From DASRAA01 sp963814165 (GTDB lineage: Bacteria > Acidobacteriota > Terriglobia > Terriglobales > Acidobacteriaceae): 64,000 bases of DNA. The translations under genes were made by a program, and so were the position numbers. Location: assembly GCA_963814165.1 (NCBI GenBank), contig CAWFBW010000011.1, positions 400,484 through 464,483 of the forward strand, in the 5' to 3' direction. The notes under the pieces were generated by a model. That model was not told the DNA's origin. It ran no database searches and was given only the letters and a program-made list of their open reading frames with translations. This document shows, in pieces, positions 58,756-64,000 of this stretch; the first letter of the stretch is position 1; the number at the start of each line of letters is the position of its first letter.

Positions 58756-58877
58756 GTGTACTGGTATACCTCCTTGCCCCGCAAATGTCAAGCGGAAATT
58801 AGCGGCAAAATTCAACGTGAATCTCAGTAGTCCAAAAATCGGGCTATACTGGTCGCCTGGTGCATCTTCGGTTACTG

Positions 58878-60608
58878 ATGAATCGACCATGCGATGCGAG
58901 GAATTGGTACCGAGTTCTCGCCAAGACTATCCTCCTTCTAGTAGGACTTTGGTTCGGCTGCCTCGATGCACATTCCGCCGACGCCAAGCCGGCGACAAAG
59001 GCAATCGCCGGGCAAGAGCATGCGAAGGCAGCCGAGATCGTGTTTTCCTTTGAGCCTATCGACTTTCGGCTAGACAGTTCGGAGACGCCGGAACGTCACG
59101 CTCCGGAAACAATGGCTGGCGGGGTCGCCGTTTTCGACTACAACAACGACGGAAAACTCGACATCTTCTTCGCGAACGGCGCTGACATCAACACTCTCCG
59201 CAAGGACTCGCCAAAGTATTACAACCGGTTGTTTGAAAACGACGGCAAAGGACATTTCACGGATGTCACTGAAAAAGCCGGATTGCGAGGGACAGGCTTC
59301 GATACAGGCGTTGCGATTGCTGATTACGACAATGACGGATTCGAAGATATCTTCGTGGCCGGCGTATATCGAAACACGCTCTATCACAACAATGGCGATG
59401 GCACGTTCACGGATGTAACCGCCAAATCGGGACTCAGCAAGCCGGATCCGGAGTTTGGTCCACTTTGGGCCGTCGGTGGCGTTTGGGTTGACGTTAACAA
59501 CGACGGGCTACTCGATCTCGTGGTCATCAACTACCTGAAGTGGGACGGCCGGCACGAACCCCTGTGCGGAACCGCCGACCACCGTGACTACTGCCACCCG
59601 AAGATGTATGAGCCGACTCCCAATCAGCTCTTCATGAACAACGGGGACGGGACATTTCGGGATGCTTCCGCGGAGTGGGGCTTGCGCTCGCATCCGGGCA
59701 AAGGCATGGGTGCCGCAACTGCCGACTTCGATCTCGACGGCAAGATGGACATCTTCGTCGCTAATGACAAATTGGTTAACTGGCTGTTCCGCAACAATGG
59801 CAAAAAGTTCGACGAAGTCGGTTTCCAAGCAAATGTGTCGTTGCGCGAGGACGGCGTCTTCATCTCCGGGATGGGCGTCGATTTCCGCGACCTCGACAAC
59901 GATGGCTACCCGGACATCTGCCTCGTGGCGCTCGATAACGAGACGTTTCCGATCTATCGAAATACGGGTCAAGGCACGTTCGTCGAAGTCACTCAGTCAA
60001 GTGGTATGGCGCGCCTGAGTTCGCTTATGGCGGGATACTCCCCAACCATCGCTGATTTCGACAATGACGGTTGGAAAGACATCTTCGTGACGCGCGGCCA
60101 CGTGCAGTCGTTGCTCTCGGCCCCCCGCATCGCGGTGGAACAGCCCAACACCGTGTTTCACAATCTTGGTGGGATGAAGTTTGCCGCGCTAACAGAAGAG
60201 GCCGGCCTGACATCGCAGCCACCGGCGCGGCACCGCGGTTCAGCGATCGGGGACCTCAACGGCGACGGCACGTTAGACGTAGTCGTGAGCGCGATCAGCG
60301 CACCTGCCGAGATCTGGATGAATGCGAGCCCCGGCAATAACCATTGGCTGGAGATCAAACTCGAGGGAACCAAGAGCAATCGGGACGGAATCGGCGCGCG
60401 GATCAAAATTGTGACCGGCAGCGAGACCCAGTACAACCACATGACCACCGCGGCTGGATACGCATCGTCCAGCGCCGGTCCGGTACATTTCGGTCTGGGC
60501 AAGAATGCCGTCGCGGAATTGGTCGAGATTCGCTGGCCTTCGGGAACTGTTCAGCGGTTGCGGAACGTGGCCGGCGACCGCATCCTTTTAGTCAAGGAAC
60601 AGCCCTAG
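58878..60608 (+). CDS. FG-GAP repeat protein with ASPIC/UnbV C-terminus
   Basis: This intact protein (576 residues from the ATG at 58878; a GTG at 58860 is also possible) starts with a signal region (TILLLVGLWFGCLDAHSADA). It has a series of FG-GAP beta-propeller repeats with calcium-binding loops such as FDYNNDGKLDIFFANG, ADYDNDGFEDIFVAG, DVNNDGLLDLVV, DFRDLDNDGYPDICLV and DLNGDGTLDVVVS. The ASPIC/UnbV domain closes it (NHWLEIKLEGTKSNRDGIGA; GPVHFGLGKNAVAELVEIRW; PSGTVQRLRNV). Such CRTAC1-like proteins are secreted or surface-bound and common near TonB receptors in Acidobacteriota. They may bind glycans or partners, but the role is not established. It is divergent from the receptor. Confidence 0.9.
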   Translation: MNRPCDARNWYRVLAKTILLLVGLWFGCLDAHSADAKPATKAIAGQEHAKAAEIVFSFEPIDFRLDSSETPERHAPETMAGGVAVFDYNNDGKLDIFFANGADINTLRKDSPKYYNRLFENDGKGHFTDVTEKAGLRGTGFDTGVAIADYDNDGFEDIFVAGVYRNTLYHNNGDGTFTDVTAKSGLSKPDPEFGPLWAVGGVWVDVNNDGLLDLVVINYLKWDGRHEPLCGTADHRDYCHPKMYEPTPNQLFMNNGDGTFRDASAEWGLRSHPGKGMGAATADFDLDGKMDIFVANDKLVNWLFRNNGKKFDEVGFQANVSLREDGVFISGMGVDFRDLDNDGYPDICLVALDNETFPIYRNTGQGTFVEVTQSSGMARLSSLMAGYSPTIADFDNDGWKDIFVTRGHVQSLLSAPRIAVEQPNTVFHNLGGMKFAALTEEAGLTSQPPARHRGSAIGDLNGDGTLDVVVSAISAPAEIWMNASPGNNHWLEIKLEGTKSNRDGIGARIKIVTGSETQYNHMTTAAGYASSSAGPVHFGLGKNAVAELVEIRWPSGTVQRLRNVAGDRILLVKEQP

Positions 60609-60743
60609 CCGTGAACTCACAGCTTCAATATTGCAATTATTCATTGCGGGCCGCCCGAATCCAACTGATTCCTACTGTATGACGTTGCAGTTACGTGTGC
60701 TTTAACGGGATGGTATATTAAACACCCTTCAACCCGGGAGTGA

Positions 60744-61853
60744 ATGTTGAAACGAGTCGGTCTTCACGAAATTGCGCGCCAGGCACAGGTCTCGATCGGT
60801 ACGGTGGATCGTGCTCTACATTCCCGTCCCGGCATCAGCGAAGCCACCCGCAATAAGGTGCTCGAAACCGCCGAGAAGCTTGGGTACACGCCCAACCTAG
60901 CGGCTCGGGCGCTTGCTGTCGGACGCTCGGGGTTTCTTATCGGCGTCTGCATCCCCGAGGAGATCCATCATTTTTATGACCAGATGCGCGACGGAATCTT
61001 CGACGAAGCGCGCCGGGCTGCACGGGTCGGCATGGAACTTATCTACCGTCCCGTGCCAAGTCTCGGCGAATTTGAGCAAAGGGAGCTTTCGAGCCTCCTC
61101 GATGAGGACCTTCGCGGCCTCATTGTTATGCCCGGAGATCCCCGCGTTGTCGCTCCGATCATTGACGCGGCGGAGGCGCGAGGCATCCGGGTGGTCTGTA
61201 TCTGTAGCGACGCGCCGCACAGCCGGCGCACGGCAGTAGTGTACGCGAACCCGAATCTTCAGGGACGTCTCGCAGCAGAGCTTCTCTCGAAGTTCATCCC
61301 CGGCGACTCTGATGTCGCGGCCATCACAGGTATGCTTCGAACCGAAGAACACCGTCAGAAGGTCGAGGGCTTTCAATCGCGACTTGCCCAGCATTCCGAG
61401 ATGACCTTGGCTTGCGTGCTCGAGGCGCACGAATCGGAAGAAGAGAGCTATCAGAAGACCATGGACCTGCTAAGCGACAATGCCAACCTTCTCGGCATTT
61501 ACGTAACCACGGTCAACTGCCTGCCTGTCTGCCTCGCTGTCCGCGAGCACAGGAGGACGGACGTTCGGCTGATTACCACCGACCTTTTCCCGCAGATGGT
61601 TCCCTACTTCGAAAACGGAATCATCGGCGCTTCGATCTATCAAGATCCATACACCCAGGGCCAGACCGCATTAAAAGTTCTCGTCGATCATGTCATTGAG
61701 AAAGCTCCCATCGCGTCGAGCAATAGCCTGAACCCGGGAATTGTGCTTCAGTCGAACCTACACTTCTTCCGGGAGGTGCACTTCGCCGGAATCGGAGCGC
61801 GCGATCTGACGACGATGCGAACAGGGGAGAGAGTCTCATTATCCCTGGGCTAA
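60744..61853 (+). CDS. LacI family transcriptional regulator
   Basis: This intact regulator of 369 residues starts at the ATG at 60744 with GGGAG upstream. The helix-turn-helix is VGLHEIARQAQVSIGTVDRA followed by LHSRPGISEATRNKVLETAE and KLGYTPNLAARALAVGRSG. The effector domain has FLIGVCIPEEIHHFYDQMRD, GLIVMPGDPRVVAPIIDAAE and IYQDPYTQGQTALKVLVDHV. VSIGTVDRALHSRPGIS differs from the other regulator's recognition helix (VSVMTISKVLR), so the two should recognise different sites. It lies 88 bp upstream of the DUF1680 enzyme on the same strand and probably controls it. Confidence 0.93.
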   Translation: MLKRVGLHEIARQAQVSIGTVDRALHSRPGISEATRNKVLETAEKLGYTPNLAARALAVGRSGFLIGVCIPEEIHHFYDQMRDGIFDEARRAARVGMELIYRPVPSLGEFEQRELSSLLDEDLRGLIVMPGDPRVVAPIIDAAEARGIRVVCICSDAPHSRRTAVVYANPNLQGRLAAELLSKFIPGDSDVAAITGMLRTEEHRQKVEGFQSRLAQHSEMTLACVLEAHESEEESYQKTMDLLSDNANLLGIYVTTVNCLPVCLAVREHRRTDVRLITTDLFPQMVPYFENGIIGASIYQDPYTQGQTALKVLVDHVIEKAPIASSNSLNPGIVLQSNLHFFREVHFAGIGARDLTTMRTGERVSLSLG

Positions 61854-61941
61854 AGACCGAGGGGCAGGTCGCCCCGGTGTCCCAAGCTTTTATCGTCAGC
61901 ATCATTCATATGCAAATTGTTCGTTCGCAGTAGAGGATCCT

Positions 61942-63876
61942 ATGTTGCACAAGATCAGCCGCCGCACGTTCGTCGCCACCGCCGCTGTTGCCGGTGCCAG
62001 TGCTGTTCTTCGTGCACCGGCGTTCGCATTTGAGAATCAGAGTCCAGGTACAGCCGTCGCGACCGGAGCAATGCCGAAGGGCCGCGAGGTTGTACCCCTG
62101 CAAGCGGTTCCCTTTGGTATGAGCAACGTCCGGCTGGGACCGGGCGCGTTCAGCGCGGCAGCGGAAGCCAACCGCCGCTACTTGAAGACACTGCCTCCCG
62201 ACCGCCTGCTCCATACCTTTCGCCTGACAGCGGGGCTGCCCACTTCCGCGGAGCCATTGGGTGATTGGGAAAAGCCCGATTGTGAGTTGCGGGGTCACTT
62301 CGTGGGCGGGCACTATCTGTCGGCTTGCGCGCTTTCGTTCGCCAGTTCGGGCGACGAAGAACTCAAGCGCAATGGCGACATCATGGTCATGGAGCTTGCA
62401 AAATGCCAGGCGAAACTCAAGAACGGGCTATCTAAGCGCCTTTCCGGTAGAGCTCTTCGACCGCTTGCGCGACGGCGTTAACGTCTGGGCGCCGTTCTAC
62501 ACCATCCACAAGATCATGGCAGGGCATCTTGACATGTACCTGCATGCCGGCAACCAGCAGGCACTGGAAACCCTGGAGAAGATGGCAGCGATGGGTGCGG
62601 AGTTGGACCGATCCCTTGAGCGAACAGCAAATGCAGCGTGTCCTCCAGGTGGAATACGGCGGAATGGGCGAGGTGCTCGCCAATCTTTACGCGGTGACCG
62701 GCAACCGCGAGTATCTCGACCTCGCACGGCGCTTCAATAAGAAATCGTTTCTTGATCCTCTGGCAGCGCACCGTGACGAACTGAAGGGTTTGCATGTTAA
62801 CACCCATATTCCGCAGGTCATCGCCGCGGCTCGCCTGTACGAACTAACTGGCGACAAGAAGTACTGGAGCATCTCCGACTACTTCTGGGACGAGGTCACC
62901 AGCGAGCGTTGCTATTGCACGGGAGGTACCAGCAATTTCGAATTATGGAGGTCCGATCCCGGAATACTCTCGACACAACTGAGCTCGGAAACGTCCGAAG
63001 ACTGCTGCGCTTACAACATGATGAAGTTGACGCGGCATTTGTTCGAGTGGTCGCCGCAGGCACGCTACATGGACTACTACGAGCGAGTACTCTTCAATCA
63101 CCGCATGGGCACGATCGATCCCGAGACCGGCACCACTGTTTATTACCTGACGCTTGGTAACGGCTACTCCAAGATTTACGCCAAGCCCTTCGATTCGTTC
63201 TGGTGTTGCAACGGCACGGGCGCCGAGGAGTTCGCGAAGTTGACGGACACCATCTACTACCACGACGGCGATTCCATCTACGTCAATCTTTTTATAGCGT
63301 CGGAAGTTAACTGGCCGGAAAAGGGACTCCGCATAACCCAGCAGACTTCATTTCCCGAGGAACAAGGAACGACTCTGCTGATTTCGGCGGCTAACCCTGT
63401 CAATGTCGACTTGAAATTGCGGATCCCCTACTGGGCGAAGACCGGCACTGTGAAAGTAAATGGCCACGTCGTCCCTGCGTTCGCCGCTCCGGGCAGCTAC
63501 CTCGTTCTGCGTGGTCCCTGGAAGAATGGCGATCGCGTGGAATTGAGTCTCCCGATGCATTTGCATGCCGCTCCCACGCCTGACAAGAACACGGTGCAAG
63601 CGGTGATGTATGGTCCTCTGGTGATGGCGGCAAGATTCAATGAAGAGCCTTCCGACAATTGGTATCGGCACTTCGCTGCCGAAGAGAAACAGGAGCCCGC
63701 TCCAACGCAGCAGTTCAAAGGGAAGATCGAGGATCCCGCGAGTTGGCTCGAACCGGCTGGCGGAACGCTGACCTTTCGAACCGTGGCACAAACTCAGAGT
63801 GCAACGTTTAGTCCCTTTATCAAGCATCGTGCACGAACGGTACTCTGTATACCACGAGGTCGAAGAGACAACTTAG
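61942..63876 (+). CDS. DUF1680 glycoside hydrolase (GH127/GH146-type beta-L-arabinofuranosidase), frameshifted
   Basis: This is an exported enzyme: the N-terminus MLHKISRRTFVATAAVAGAS is a twin-arginine signal. VRLGPGAFSAAAEANRRYLK, GHFVGGHYLSACAL and then, in the next frame, NVWAPFYTIHKIMAGHLDMY form the alpha-barrel start. EQQMQRVLQVEYGGMGEVLA follows in a third frame. The zinc and nucleophile cysteines of the family are kept as SEDCCAYNMMKL and FWCCNGTGAEEF. Single-base insertions near 62430 and 62603 and one near 63825 explain the frames; the repaired end is at 63876. Such enzymes release beta-linked L-arabinofuranose from plant glycans or extensins. It is downstream of a LacI regulator. 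Confidence 0.87.
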
Positions 63877-64000
63877 CTGACAAGCGTAGGTGAGACCGCT
63901 TCGCGACGCACCGATTCGGCTGTCCGGATCAATGTCGGTAGCACGTCGCCCATGGGCTCGCTTTTGGGATCGCCGAAGGCGAAATAGAGTTTGCGATAGG
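63873..64000 (-). CDS. Partial CDS, C-terminus of an unrecognised protein
   Basis: On the minus strand the window edge reads YRKLYFAFGDPKSEPMGDVL followed by PTLIRTAESVRREAVSPTLV and a stop at 63873-63875. The composition is protein-like and the frame is open to the window end. Its stop overlaps the last bases of the convergent DUF1680 gene by 4 bp. The fragment of about 42 residues is too short to name a family. Confidence 0.5.
   Translation of the reverse strand, partial: YRKLYFAFGDPKSEPMGDVLPTLIRTAESVRREAVSPTLVS

Larger units (their letters stand above)
58484..58877. other. Divergent intergenic region between TonB receptor and FG-GAP genes
   Basis: This 0.4-kb region separates the two divergent genes and should contain both promoters. 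It holds the two perfect operator palindromes at 58721-58734 and 58742-58755. No gene is seen in it. Confidence 0.6.

Overview
The window reads as a chromosomal segment of an Acidobacteriota bacterium, most likely of the Terriglobia. The marker is a VWFA-related protein of the acidobacterial type (33543-35333). Supporting signs are an Oar-like TonB receptor with an N-terminal carboxypeptidase-regulatory domain, an FG-GAP/ASPIC-UnbV protein, GT39-type membrane glycosyltransferases, and glycoside hydrolases under LacI-type regulators. No rRNA, tRNA or CRISPR array was found.

The left third (1-12 kb) is decayed and rearranged. It holds a serine hydrolase and a GT39 gene that have both lost their 5' ends at one junction near 2170, and an outer-membrane barrel protein. 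It also holds the most unusual unit of the window: a two-gene operon (5595-9970) of a protein with a TIR domain and two further TIR-like modules, coupled to an nSTAND1 NTPase with a TPR tail. This has the form of a signalling or defence (conflict) system. About 2 kb of gene-free sequence lies upstream of it.

From 12 to 21.5 kb there is a stress island: tandem UspA, cyclopropane-fatty-acid synthase, LigD-type NHEJ functions split into three overlapping frames (PE, LIG, POL), a STAS protein with a GrlR-like protein and FtsH, and a DUF1269 protein. The DUF1269 gene breaks off into a 55-codon piece of gpmA, which abuts a truncated DUF362 gene that is coupled to a terpenoid-cyclase-like gene.

From 23.4 to 33 kb the region is mobile. 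A recombinase-in-trio (RIT) element has cut a MoxR-type ATPase gene and has itself lost its right end. Further on, a 3'-truncated group II intron is joined to a fragment of a second DUF362 gene. Ordinary genes lie between them: a GT39 enzyme, an ApbA/PanE-like reductase and an ICMT-like methyltransferase.

From 35.9 to 63.9 kb there is a plant-polysaccharide utilisation region. One operon on the minus strand runs CE1-like esterase, GH3, GH31, esterase. A LacI regulator is divergent from a plus-strand fucose/arabinose operon of aldo/keto reductase, zinc dehydrogenase, RbsD/FucU-like protein, FucP, GH29 and GH51. Next come two TPR proteins, the TonB receptor, the FG-GAP protein, a second LacI regulator and a DUF1680 (GH127/146) enzyme. 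A GTTAACGTTAAC-type palindrome occurs twice upstream of the receptor, and looser copies lie before the other two operons. Together these suggest LacI control of uptake and breakdown of fucosylated and arabinosylated glycans.

Many conserved genes are broken by single-base insertions or deletions although the protein continues intact in the next frame. These breaks are spread over the whole window, which points to an uncorrected long-read assembly rather than wholesale gene decay. Such genes are annotated over their full inferred span.
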